DNA from: Treponema sp. | GTDB lineage: Bacteria; Spirochaetota; Spirochaetia; Treponematales; Breznakiellaceae | Length of the DNA: 32,114 nucleotides | Reading direction: 5' to 3' | Assembly: GCA_031280155.1 (NCBI GenBank) | Contig: JAITHD010000026.1 | Coordinates: 1-32,114, forward strand | In this document: in pieces, positions 8,247 through 16,029 of the stretch | Position numbering within the stretch: the stretch's first letter is position 1 | Layout: the number at the start of each line of letters is the position of its first letter | Program-made: the position numbers and the translations under genes | The notes under the pieces: model-generated | Database searches by the model: none | What the model was told of the DNA's origin: nothing | The model's input: only the letters and a program-made list of their open reading frames with translations

Positions 8247-8690
8247 ATGAATAAGCATATCAATTTTGAAGATAATATTTTTATTCTCAATGTCAGGGTA
8301 CGGATGATTCAGGACTTACTGCTTCTGGAAGCAGACCCAGAGTTGTTTCTGAAAAAAACCATGGACGATATAGATTTTATTGATGACGCCCTAGGAATGT
8401 TATTGGACGATTTAATTGAAAATATTCATCTTATAGAACGAAACGAATTATTTGATCATTTGTCTGTAATAGAAGAGGAATTTGCCGGTGTGTTAGGTCT
8501 CTTCTTAAACGGCAACGGAACGATCTCGGCGGTTCGATTTCCCGCGCTTCGAGAAAAAATCGTCTTCTTGCGAACCCACAGTCTGACAAGAAAGCAGACG
8601 ATTGATAATTCAAGAAAGCAGACCGAAGGGGTAATTATGGAGCCTCTGGTAAGTTCCGCTGAACTCAATGAACTTCTCAAGGAATATTAA
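8247..8690 (+). CDS. Small acidic protein of unknown function
   Basis: 147 residues from the ATG at 8247. A GTG at 8223 would add eight residues but carries no better signal. The protein is helical and acidic (FLKKTMDDIDFIDDALGMLL, IERNELFDHLSVIEEEFAG) with no membrane segment or cysteine cluster. A TATAAT (8235-8240) sits so close to the ATG that transcription could begin at or next to the start codon, and no Shine-Dalgarno sequence is visible. Its stop is 11 bp before the rsmD start, so the two are likely co-transcribed. Function not recognised. Confidence 0.65.
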   Translation: MNKHINFEDNIFILNVRVRMIQDLLLLEADPELFLKKTMDDIDFIDDALGMLLDDLIENIHLIERNELFDHLSVIEEEFAGVLGLFLNGNGTISAVRFPALREKIVFLRTHSLTRKQTIDNSRKQTEGVIMEPLVSSAELNELLKEY

Positions 8691-8701
8691 TAAGGAAGTA
8701 T

Positions 8702-9232
8702 ATGAGAATTTCCGGCGGTACTTTGCGGGGACGGCGTGTAGCGGTCCCTTCGGGAGTGATACGTCCCGCAATGGATCGTATGAGAGAGTCTGTCTTTGCC
8801 GCCTTGGGGGATCTGACAGGTTATTCTTTTCTTGATATGTTTTCCGGTTCAGGGGTCCTAGCCTTGGAAGCGGCTTCCAGAGGGGCGGCTCCAGTTGAGG
8901 CGGTAGAGGGGGATCCGCTTAAACGGAAAACCCTGCTGGCAAATGTAGGGATTGCGCCGGTTTATATTAGATGTAGGTTTATAGCGGTTGAACTGTACGT
9001 CAAGCGGGCCCAACAGAGTTTTGACATTATCTTCTGCGATCCCCCTTTTCCCTATCAGTTCAAGTGGCAGCTTGCCCGGACAATCGCCGCTTCAGCGCTG
9101 ATGCGCGAAGGTTCAATGCTCCTCATACACCGCCCCCGAGAAGATCCTCCAGACCAGCTAATGGAACCGCTTATGCTCAAAACTTCAAAAGTCTATGGGC
9201 GTTCAGTCGTTGATTTTTTTAAGCTTTCTTAG
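8702..9232 (+). CDS. rsmD: 16S rRNA (guanine-966-N2)-methyltransferase RsmD
   Basis: 176 residues, close to the usual 180-200. The enzyme methylates G966 in helix 31 of 16S rRNA in the small subunit using SAM. The N-terminus MRISGGTLRGRRVAVP and the RPAMDRMRESVFAALGD stretch are diagnostic. The SAM-binding motif I is FLDMFSGSGVLALEA and the catalytic N-methyltransferase motif IV is DPPF (about residue 117). AAGGAAG precedes the ATG at good spacing. It is the last gene of a small operon with two proteins of unknown function. No coaD gene follows, although rsmD and coaD are neighbours in many bacteria. Confidence 0.9.
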   Translation: MRISGGTLRGRRVAVPSGVIRPAMDRMRESVFAALGDLTGYSFLDMFSGSGVLALEAASRGAAPVEAVEGDPLKRKTLLANVGIAPVYIRCRFIAVELYVKRAQQSFDIIFCDPPFPYQFKWQLARTIAASALMREGSMLLIHRPREDPPDQLMEPLMLKTSKVYGRSVVDFFKLS

Positions 9233-9257
9233 ATTGTATAATTTTGTAATCTCCTTA

Positions 9258-9286
9258 TTGAAATCTTATCGAAAATAACAGATAAT
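9258..9286 (+). promoter_or_regulatory. Promoter of the TPR-rlmN operon
   Basis: TTGAAA (9258-9263) and GATAAT (9281-9286) are separated by 17 bp. The start would be near 9293, about 17 nt before the first gene at 9310. Confidence 0.45.
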
Positions 9287-9309
9287 AATAATATAACATT
9301 GGATTTAAG

Positions 9310-9657
9310 ATGGATTATAAAAAAATTTTTGAAAAATTTGAAGGTAATAGTACGTTTATAAAAACCACTAAACCGACTCTTGTTGATGGAGCCCAAAAAG
9401 CAGCTCTTAATCGTAAGGGAAATATACTGTTTAATTCGGGAGATATCGAGGGAGCAAAACGGATTTTTATAACCACCGGCTATTCAGACGGGCTTTCAAG
9501 GATTGGAGACGCCTATAAAGCGCAGAACCGATACATGGATGCGTTGGATATGTATCGAATCGCGCCAAATCCAAAAAAATTTGACGCGATGGTCATGCAA
9601 CTGTCGGCTATAATAAAAAATTTAATACATGAAGAAGGGGATCCTTCCAATGGATGA
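9310..9657 (+). CDS. Small TPR-like protein of unknown function
   Basis: 115 residues, soluble and helical. The middle part (ALNRKGNILFNSGDIEGAKR and GLSRIGDAYKAQNRYMDALD) has the spacing and A/G/Y pattern of two tetratricopeptide-like helical hairpins. It has no signal peptide or catalytic motif. Its stop codon overlaps the first codons of the next gene, which encodes a larger TPR protein, so the two are translationally coupled and probably work together. The Shine-Dalgarno sequence is weak (GGA well upstream). Confidence 0.65.
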   Translation: MDYKKIFEKFEGNSTFIKTTKPTLVDGAQKAALNRKGNILFNSGDIEGAKRIFITTGYSDGLSRIGDAYKAQNRYMDALDMYRIAPNPKKFDAMVMQLSAIIKNLIHEEGDPSNG

Positions 9658-10828
9658 TCTATTAGAACAAAACGATATTCAAAGCAGTCCTCATAAACCG
9701 TCCCATTCTGCGGGTAATCAGAGGTTTGAAGAACTTGCTGATTCTTTTGAGGAAGCCGTACCTGAGATATCCGATCTGTCCAAACGGGGTTATCAATTTT
9801 TAAAAGAAGAGCGAATAACCGAAGCCATTGATTGTTTTAATACCATTCTTTCAGTGGATGATAATAATAATTACGCCTTGGTCGGTATGGGAGATGCGTC
9901 CCGGAAACGAGGTAATTTCAAGGATGCGGTGAATTATTATCAGATGTGTCTAACCTATCATCCGGGAAATAATTACGCCCTTTTTGGATTGGCTGATTGT
10001 TATAAAGCTCTCAACCAATATCATAAGGCTATCGAGATTTGGGAACAGTATCTCCAGCATGATGAAAAAAATGTCACAGTCCTTACCCGAGTCGCCGATG
10101 CATATCGGAAGATACGGGATTTCAAAAATTCCAAGTCTGTCTATCTTGAAGTTTTAGAAATGGAGTCTTGGAATCCTTACGCCATCATTGGGCTTGGACA
10201 TCTGCATTATGATTTCAAGGAATATCGGGACGCTTTATTCTATTGGGAGAAGATGTTTGAGACCTATAAAGATAACGTGGATATCCGGGTCCTTACGTCC
10301 ATAGGAAACTGTCACCGAAAGCTCAAGACCTTTGAAAAAGGCATCGTCTATTTTGAAAAAGCCCTGCAACGGGATCCGTTTAATTTTTACGCCCTTTTCG
10401 GTTTGGCTGACTGCTACCGAGGCTTGAACCAGCAGAGCCATTCCTTAGAATATTGGAATCGTATTCTCGAACAGGACCCCCGCAATAAGGTTATTCTGAC
10501 AAGAGCCGGCGACGCCTATCGGAATCTTGGGGATTACGAGCAGGCGGTAGACTATTACCAGCGGGCTTTGAACATTGAATTTGATACCTATGCGGTGTTA
10601 GGCTTGGCAATGGTGGCTAAGGCATTGTGCAAGTACACTGAAGCCATTGAATCCCTTCAGCGGCTCGTTCAGCAAGACCCTAAAAATCATAGGCTCTATA
10701 TGGAATTAGCGGATTGTTTTTTTCGGAAAGGCGAAAAACATAAAGCTCAGGAAGTTTTAGAGGAATTCCAGAAACAGGGTATTCGGAATACCTATGTTAT
10801 AGAATTTATTGAAAAGTTCAACTCCTGA
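9650..10828 (+). CDS. Tetratricopeptide repeat protein
   Basis: 392 residues of nearly continuous 34-residue TPRs from about residue 40 to the C-terminus, roughly ten repeats. Typical units include NNYALVGMGDASRKRGNFKD, NNYALFGLADCYKALNQYHK and FNFYALFGLADCYRGLNQQS. TPR arrays are scaffolds for protein-protein contacts. No enzyme domain, signal peptide or membrane segment is visible, so it is expected in the cytoplasm. I chose ATG 9650 because AAGGGG lies nine bases upstream; an ATG at 9629 lies inside the preceding gene and lacks a ribosome site. It overlaps the preceding TPR-like gene by 8 bp and is followed 28 bp later by rlmN. The partner proteins are unknown. Confidence 0.85.
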   Translation: MDDLLEQNDIQSSPHKPSHSAGNQRFEELADSFEEAVPEISDLSKRGYQFLKEERITEAIDCFNTILSVDDNNNYALVGMGDASRKRGNFKDAVNYYQMCLTYHPGNNYALFGLADCYKALNQYHKAIEIWEQYLQHDEKNVTVLTRVADAYRKIRDFKNSKSVYLEVLEMESWNPYAIIGLGHLHYDFKEYRDALFYWEKMFETYKDNVDIRVLTSIGNCHRKLKTFEKGIVYFEKALQRDPFNFYALFGLADCYRGLNQQSHSLEYWNRILEQDPRNKVILTRAGDAYRNLGDYEQAVDYYQRALNIEFDTYAVLGLAMVAKALCKYTEAIESLQRLVQQDPKNHRLYMELADCFFRKGEKHKAQEVLEEFQKQGIRNTYVIEFIEKFNS

Positions 10829-10856
10829 AAAGCGGGAAGAATTTAGGCGGGAAACC

Positions 10857-11894
10857 ATGAAAGAAAAGAGCAAACCCGGACTTTCCGGGTTGTCTTTGGA
10901 GGACCTACAGGACGCGCTGGCTCCGTTGCCGGCGTATCGAGGGCAACAGGTGTTTCAATGGCTCGCTCAAGGGGTTCCCTCTTTTCAGGCTATGACTAAT
11001 CTTCCTATTGCTCTGCGGAAATCTCTGGAGGAAGGGTTTTCGCTTTATTCAAGCAGTATTTCCGCCAAACAGGAAGATTCGGACGGTACGGTAAAGTTAC
11101 AGATAACTCTGGAAGATCAAGAACGGATTGAATCGGTACTTCTGATTGACCGAGAGGGACGGCAGACCGCTTGTCTATCCACCCAGGCAGGGTGTCCCAT
11201 GTCCTGTGTGTTCTGCAAAACTGGAACCCGCGGATTTTCTCGTAACCTGACCGCCGGAGAAATCGTTGAGCAATTCTTTCATCTTCGTTCCTTGAAAGGA
11301 CCTATTTCTAATATTGTCGTCATGGGCATGGGGGAGCCTTTGTTAAATCTTGCGGAACTCCGCAAGGCTCTTAGGATTTTGACGGATCCTGAAGGAACCG
11401 GTCTTTCTAAGCGGCGGATTACCTTATCTACCAGCGGTATTGACTATGGTATTCGGGAATTAGCGGATTTTGGACCTGATTGCAGGCTTGCTCTGTCTCT
11501 CACTACTGGGGATAAGGAGCTTCGGGAAAAACTCATGCCGGTAACCAAGACCAATCCGCTTCCCGCCTTAAAAGAAGCGCTTCTTTATTACCAGCGTAAA
11601 CAGCGGCGGCGCGTCACCTTAGAGGCGGTTTTGATCAGGGGTATCAATACGCGAGAAAAAGATGTGCATACTCTCGCTGATTTTGCTCAAGGGCTTGAGA
11701 CAATGGTAAATCTCATCCCTTGGAATCCAATAGCGGGACTGGTCTTTGAAGGCAAGCCTCTTCAGGAACCGACTAAAGAAGAATTTGAAAGATTTGCGGG
11801 AGAACTTGAAAAAAAAGGTCTCAAAGTTACCCGCCGACTCCGGCGAGGCAAGCGTATTGCCGGGGCTTGCGGGCAGCTAGGGGCGGCGGAATAG
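10857..11894 (+). CDS. rlmN: Radical SAM 23S rRNA (adenine-2503-C2)-methyltransferase RlmN
   Basis: 345 residues, normal for RlmN, which methylates C2 of A2503 in 23S rRNA (and A37 in some tRNAs) through a methyl-cysteine intermediate. The radical SAM cluster is C113, C117 and C120 (GCPMSCVFC). The GEPLLN motif (MGMGEPLLN) and the C-terminal catalytic cysteine C338 (ACGQLG) are present, so it should be active. The accessory N-terminal domain is also there (PLPAYRGQQVFQWL). ATG 10857 is preceded by AGGCGGGA; a TTG at 10809 lies inside the TPR gene. It is third in a TPR-like/TPR/rlmN operon. A second family member lies at 28713-29687. This copy looks like the standard housekeeping enzyme. Confidence 0.88.
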   Translation: MKEKSKPGLSGLSLEDLQDALAPLPAYRGQQVFQWLAQGVPSFQAMTNLPIALRKSLEEGFSLYSSSISAKQEDSDGTVKLQITLEDQERIESVLLIDREGRQTACLSTQAGCPMSCVFCKTGTRGFSRNLTAGEIVEQFFHLRSLKGPISNIVVMGMGEPLLNLAELRKALRILTDPEGTGLSKRRITLSTSGIDYGIRELADFGPDCRLALSLTTGDKELREKLMPVTKTNPLPALKEALLYYQRKQRRRVTLEAVLIRGINTREKDVHTLADFAQGLETMVNLIPWNPIAGLVFEGKPLQEPTKEEFERFAGELEKKGLKVTRRLRRGKRIAGACGQLGAAE

Positions 11895-11898
11895 GTTC

Positions 11899-11945
11899 TT
11901 GTCTTTTTTAGAGAATAAGGTATAATAAAATAGTCCTTAAAGGAC
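11899..11945 (+). promoter_or_regulatory. Promoter of the acetate transporter with an inverted repeat at the start site
   Basis: TTGTCT (11899-11904) and TATAAT (11921-11926) are spaced by 16 bp. The predicted start near 11933 coincides with the 13-bp inverted repeat GTCCTT-A-AAGGAC (11933-11945), which could be an operator or a small 5' hairpin. AGGAG follows at 11953-11957. Confidence 0.5.
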
Positions 11946-11966
11946 AATAAAAAGGAGATGGAGGGT

Positions 11967-12533
11967 ATGTCTACTACTTCACATACAAAGAAAACAGCTA
12001 ATCCGGGACCCCTTGGTCTGCTGGGATTTGGCATGACTACGGTATTGTTGAATCTGCACAATGCGGGAATCATCGAACTTTCTATTGTAATCGTTGCTAT
12101 GGGTTTTGCCCTGGGAGGGGCGGCTCAGATTATTGCAGGAGTAACGGAATTACACATAGGCAATACTTTTGGGGGTACCGCGTTTACGGCTTACGGTTTT
12201 TTCTGGTGGTCTCTATGTCTCATCTGGATTAATCCCTTTAAGTCTGTAATTAACGCGGCTGACGAAACTTCAATGGGTTTTTATTTGCTGTTATGGGGAG
12301 TTTTCACGCTGTTTATGTTTTTCGGCACCTTAGCCCATAATCGAATTACCCAAGTTGTGTTCTTATCGTTGGCAGTTCTGTTTTTCCTATTAGCCGTTGG
12401 AGACCTTACTGAAAATCATGAACTAAAAATTATAGCCGGTTATGTTGGAATATTTTGCGGACTTTCAGCGCTCTATTCCGCGGTAGGTCAAATTGTCAAC
12501 GGCGAATTCAACAAGAGCATTTTTCCGTTGTAA
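11967..12533 (+). CDS. Acetate/succinate transporter, GPR1/FUN34/YaaH (SatP) family
   Basis: 188 residues, the expected size. The family signature NPxPLGL appears as ANPGPLGLLGFGMTT near the N-terminus, followed by six hydrophobic segments with the family's asparagine and glycine-rich turns (NLHNAGI, FALGGAAQIIAG, YGFFWWSL). Members move acetate or succinate with protons across the inner membrane. ATG 11967 has AGGAG nine bases upstream; the ATG at 11958 overlaps that site and is rejected. It has its own promoter with an inverted repeat at the start point. Acetate would be an end product of the methylaspartate pathway encoded further right, so export is a reasonable guess, but uptake is also known in the family. 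Confidence 0.88.
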   Translation: MSTTSHTKKTANPGPLGLLGFGMTTVLLNLHNAGIIELSIVIVAMGFALGGAAQIIAGVTELHIGNTFGGTAFTAYGFFWWSLCLIWINPFKSVINAADETSMGFYLLLWGVFTLFMFFGTLAHNRITQVVFLSLAVLFFLLAVGDLTENHELKIIAGYVGIFCGLSALYSAVGQIVNGEFNKSIFPL

Positions 12534-12636
12534 CCAGTAATCAACGGCGAGACAGGATGCGCAAACATTGAGGCATCGAGGCGGATAATCCTCTGGGAAC
12601 GTCCGCCGGTCTAACAAGAAAAATACCCTTTTTTCC

Positions 12637-13725
12637 CTAATGATAACTGGTTTTTAATCTTTTTTCTTTTTCAAAGCGCTGTATCCCAAGTTCAATCAGC
12701 TTGTCAATCAATTCGGTGTAGGAAATGCCGGCGGCTTCCCAGAGTTTAGGATACATACTAATTTTAGTAAACCCGGGCATGGTATTAATCTCATTGACTA
12801 GAATAGTGCCGTCAGGTTTTAGGAAAAAATCAACCCTTGACAGACCTTCAGCCGCTAAGGTCTGAAAGGTTTTAACCGCCATAACCCGCATTGCCTGGGC
12901 GATCTCTTCGGGAATTTTCGCGGGAATATCCAGAACCGCGCCGTTTTCATCAATATATTTTGCATTATATGAATAAAACTCATGAGAGGAAATCACTTCT
13001 CCTGGAATTGATACGATAGGCTCTTCATTGCCCAATACTGAGCATTCCAGTTCTCTGCCCTGAATATACTCTTCTATAATAATCTTCCTATCATAGGTAA
13101 AGGCTTCGGCAATACCCTGTACATACTCTGCTTCATTGCGAACCTTGTTCACCCCTACTGAAGACCCCATATTGGCGGGCTTAATAAAAAGCGGCGCCCC
13201 AAGCTGTGATGCGAGGCTGGTAAAATCTGGAATAGGATCCTGAGATTTGAGGGCAATGAATTTACCAATAGGAATCCCGGCATCCCTAAGAAGCCGCTTC
13301 AGTACATCCTTATCCATCCCGACTGCGGACCCAAGCACTCCAGCGCCCACAAAGGGGATATCCCCCAGTTTCAAGAGTCCCTGCACCGTACCGTCTTCGC
13401 CAAAGGGTCCGTGCAGAAGGGGAAAAATCACATCAACAGCCTGCTGCTGTAAGGTCCGCATATTGGTAAGTCCGCGGCTCTCAGGGATAATCGCTACGGA
13501 TTCACCGGATTCATTCAGCCGAATCCGTTTAGGATCCTCTGCATGGATGAGAACCTGAGAAGCGTCATTGAACAGCCATCTACCGGATTTATCAATGCCA
13601 ATGAGAATCGGCGTATATTTTTCCCTATTGATAGCGTCAAATACGTTTTTTGCGGATTGGAGCGACACTTCATGTTCAGCGGACTTTCCGCCGAATAGAA
13701 TCCCGACTTTGATTTTGTTCGGCAT
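12637..13725 (-). CDS. ddl: D-alanine--D-alanine ligase
   Basis: 362 residues of the ATP-grasp family. The enzyme joins two D-alanines for peptidoglycan precursors in the cytoplasm. The N-terminal domain starts KVGILFGGKSAEHEVSLQSA. The ATP-grasp lid is PANMGSSVGV, and the metal and product site is LVNEINTMPGFT. The omega loop reads SYNAKY, with the tyrosine typical of D-Ala-D-Ala rather than D-Ala-D-lactate ligases, so it does not look like a vancomycin-resistance type. AAGGA precedes the ATG. It follows a gene of unknown function by 11 bp and is probably co-transcribed with it. No other cell-wall genes are nearby. Confidence 0.93.
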   Translation of the reverse strand: MPNKIKVGILFGGKSAEHEVSLQSAKNVFDAINREKYTPILIGIDKSGRWLFNDASQVLIHAEDPKRIRLNESGESVAIIPESRGLTNMRTLQQQAVDVIFPLLHGPFGEDGTVQGLLKLGDIPFVGAGVLGSAVGMDKDVLKRLLRDAGIPIGKFIALKSQDPIPDFTSLASQLGAPLFIKPANMGSSVGVNKVRNEAEYVQGIAEAFTYDRKIIIEEYIQGRELECSVLGNEEPIVSIPGEVISSHEFYSYNAKYIDENGAVLDIPAKIPEEIAQAMRVMAVKTFQTLAAEGLSRVDFFLKPDGTILVNEINTMPGFTKISMYPKLWEAAGISYTELIDKLIELGIQRFEKEKRLKTSYH

Positions 13726-13736
13726 AGGACCAATCC

Positions 13737-14189
13737 TTATTTTTTCTTTTGTATCCGCAAACGTCCGATACGATGTTCGCTAAATTCATCAATATATTTT
13801 TGTATTTCTTTAGAACGGAGTCTCATTACCTCGTCCTGATCCATATCATACAGTTTTTTACCGTGTTTTTCCCAGGCGTCTCGTAATGCCAGGTCTGTGA
13901 TCAGTTCTTCCCAGTAACAATGCTCATTGTAATTACGCATTATTTCAGTTAAAATTTCATTTTTCGCATCGGTTAATGTATACCCGCGCTGTTCGTCATA
14001 ATTGATATCCTCGGCTGCAATATTATAATTTTTCATAATAGCAAGTATGGTCTCAAAAAAACCATCATATTCCTGCTTTTTCTCTATATCATCCGTACAG
14101 TTTACGGTAAAAACCCAATGACCGATGAAAACGTGATCCAGCAGCATCTTCATATTTTTGGGGGATAAAGTAATCGTATATTCAGCCAT
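13737..14189 (-). CDS. Conserved-looking protein of unknown function
   Basis: 150 residues, highly charged and helical with a basic C-terminus (RIGRLRIQKKK). It has no signal, membrane segment or recognised domain. Phrases include LLDHVFIGHWVF and DLALRDAWEKHGKKLYDMDQ. AAGGAG lies at good spacing before the ATG. It is placed 11 bp upstream of ddl on the same strand, so an operon is likely. The 270-bp stretch upstream (14190-14459), shared with the divergent CorC-like gene, holds no further gene and no clear promoter toward this side. Confidence 0.7.
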   Translation of the reverse strand: MAEYTITLSPKNMKMLLDHVFIGHWVFTVNCTDDIEKKQEYDGFFETILAIMKNYNIAAEDINYDEQRGYTLTDAKNEILTEIMRNYNEHCYWEELITDLALRDAWEKHGKKLYDMDQDEVMRLRSKEIQKYIDEFSEHRIGRLRIQKKK

Positions 14190-14459
14190 ATATATCTCCT
14201 TATTGAAGGATATAGGAAAATCAGCGCTTAGGGAAGTAGTCTGACCGTATATTACAGAGAATTTTCAATAGCTCCCCCGGTTGCTTGCTGGGACTGTCAG
14301 GGCAAAAGCCTATAATTTTACCTATCAAAAAAATTGTCGAAAATCAGTAATTCTGAACCCAATCAAATTTTTAAAAGAAGTCCGCAGATCATGGTTACAT
14401 ACAGCAGCCCTGACTGGACTATTTAATAACAAGCCCTTTCTTTGATATACTGAAACACT

Positions 14460-15740
14460 ATGGATTCCTTTAGTGTGGGCATTTTAATTGCCCTTTTTGC
14501 ATTGCTTCTCGGTTCGGCTTTTTTTTCAGCCAGTGAGACTGCTTTTTCTTCATTAAATCGAATTAAATTAAAAAACATGGCTGCTCAAGGAAATAAACGG
14601 GCGGTATTGGCACTGAAACTCGCGGAAAATTATGATAAACTTTTGTCCGCAGTATTAATCGGGAATAATATCATCAATATCTCGTCCTCTGCATTGGCTA
14701 CTATTTTCTTTGTGAGCCTGCTGGGTAACGCCGGGGTGGGCATCGCAACCTTGGTGATGACTATTCTGGTGCTTATTATCGGGGAAATATCCCCTAAAAC
14801 CCTCGCCAAAGAAGCGCCTGAGCAAATAGCAATGTTTTCCGCTCCTTTTCTAAGGGCTTTGATTTTCGCGCTTACGCCGCTTAATCAGCTTTTGTTATTA
14901 TGGAAACGCTGTATTTTAAAGCTCTTCAGGATACAGGGAAAACAGGGCGTTACGGAAGCGGAACTTCTCACCTTTGTCGAAGAGGTGCGGCAGGAAGGGG
15001 GAATCAACGCCGGTGAAGAAGCCATGATCCGCCGAACCATTGCGTTTGATGATCTCACGGCTCAAGATATTTATACTCCTCGGGTTGACGTGGCGGCTGT
15101 ATCCTTACGGGACCCTAAAAAAACAATTGATAAAAAATTTTATGATACCGGCTATTCCCGGCTGCCTGTGTATCAGGATTCAATAGATCATATTGTGGGA
15201 CTGGTACTGCTCAAAGATTTTCACCATGAAGTGATGAGCAAAAAACGCCCGCTGGACTCCATTATAAAACCTGTGGTGTTTATCACAAAATCCATGAAAC
15301 TTTCTAAACTGCTCAAGACCTTGCAAGAAAAAAAAGCCCATTTAGCGGTCCTGGTAGATGAATTCGGCGGAACCATAGGAATTATCACTATAGAAGATAT
15401 TCTTGAAGAACTGGTAGGAGAGATTTGGGACGAACATGACGAGGTTGTAGAACCTATCATCCAGATTGATCAGAAAACATATACGGTACTAGGCAATACC
15501 GATTTAGATGCGCTGTTTAAAGCCTTTTCCATAGATGAAGAAGAATCGAAAACTGATTGCCGCCGGCATACAACGGTGAGTAATTGGATAATAGAACGTT
15601 CCGGCGGGGTTCCCAAAGAAGGAGAGCAATTCCGATTTAATCGTTTATTGATCATCCCCTCAAAGATTCATCGCCATCGAGTGCTGGAAGTTACGGTTAC
15701 GCTGGAAGATGGACTAGAATCCTCTGCTGAAAAAACATAA
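14460..15740 (+). CDS. CNNM/CorC/TlyC-family membrane protein with CBS domains
   Basis: 426 residues in the usual order: a DUF21/CNNM membrane domain (about 1-180, four hydrophobic segments, with FFSASETAFSSLNRIKLKNM), a CBS pair (about 200-325, with DIYTPRVDVAAVSL and VDEFGGTIGIITIEDILEEL), and a CorC_HlyC domain (about 335-415). Members are linked to magnesium or cobalt efflux. The old name haemolysin TlyC comes from a Brachyspira protein and is not good evidence of toxin activity. No Shine-Dalgarno sequence is visible, and a TATACT (14446-14451) sits only 8 bp before the ATG, so the message may start at or near the initiation codon. It appears monocistronic. Confidence 0.9.
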   Translation: MDSFSVGILIALFALLLGSAFFSASETAFSSLNRIKLKNMAAQGNKRAVLALKLAENYDKLLSAVLIGNNIINISSSALATIFFVSLLGNAGVGIATLVMTILVLIIGEISPKTLAKEAPEQIAMFSAPFLRALIFALTPLNQLLLLWKRCILKLFRIQGKQGVTEAELLTFVEEVRQEGGINAGEEAMIRRTIAFDDLTAQDIYTPRVDVAAVSLRDPKKTIDKKFYDTGYSRLPVYQDSIDHIVGLVLLKDFHHEVMSKKRPLDSIIKPVVFITKSMKLSKLLKTLQEKKAHLAVLVDEFGGTIGIITIEDILEELVGEIWDEHDEVVEPIIQIDQKTYTVLGNTDLDALFKAFSIDEEESKTDCRRHTTVSNWIIERSGGVPKEGEQFRFNRLLIIPSKIHRHRVLEVTVTLEDGLESSAEKT

Positions 15741-16029
15741 AACAGGCGGATCCGTTCAAGGAATAAGCAGGTAGGTTCACGCCAAATCGGGGGTTCCCGT
15801 CTGCCGACAGCGGCTTGCAGCACGGCCGCAGACCCCAGCGCCAGGGTGCGGTGGTCTTTCGCCAAGCGCCTTGAAACCTCCGCCTGATCCGATGCCGTAA
15901 ACGGCAGTTATTACCTTCTATCCCTACTGAACTAATTTGTCCGTATCTAAAAATTGCCGTTCCGTTCCTCTTGTACATTCAACTTGACCCAGCAATTATC
16001 AGCGTTGTAAAGTTAAAAAAGAGGACTTT
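15741..16029. other. Noncoding stretch with a GC-rich core and a promoter
   Basis: No convincing gene is seen. The first 160 bp are richer in G and C than the neighbours and can form imperfect hairpins (GTCTGC/GCAGAC arms around 15800 and 15834). Several overlapping minus-strand frames stay open here but have no ribosome site and no recognisable protein, so a decayed mobile or coding relic is possible. The last 50 bp carry the promoter for the SUMF1-fold gene. Confidence 0.35.
15984..16013 (+). promoter_or_regulatory. Probable promoter of the SUMF1-fold gene
   Basis: TTGACC (15984-15989) and TAAAGT (16008-16013) are spaced by 18 bp. The start would be near 16020, and GAGG lies before the ATG at 16030. 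Confidence 0.4.

Noticed and set aside
12637-13725. D-Ala-D-lactate ligase (vancomycin resistance type)
   Set aside because: The omega loop has the SYNAKY tyrosine typical of ordinary D-Ala-D-Ala ligases, and no vanH/vanX-like neighbours exist.
14460-15740. Haemolysin (toxin) function for the TlyC-like gene
   Set aside because: The DUF21-CBS-CorC_HlyC order is that of ion-transport-linked proteins; the toxin label is historical.
15697-15978. Minus-strand frame of 93 codons in the GC-rich gap
   Set aside because: It overlaps the end of the CorC-like gene, has no ribosome site, and its arginine/cysteine-rich composition looks non-coding.
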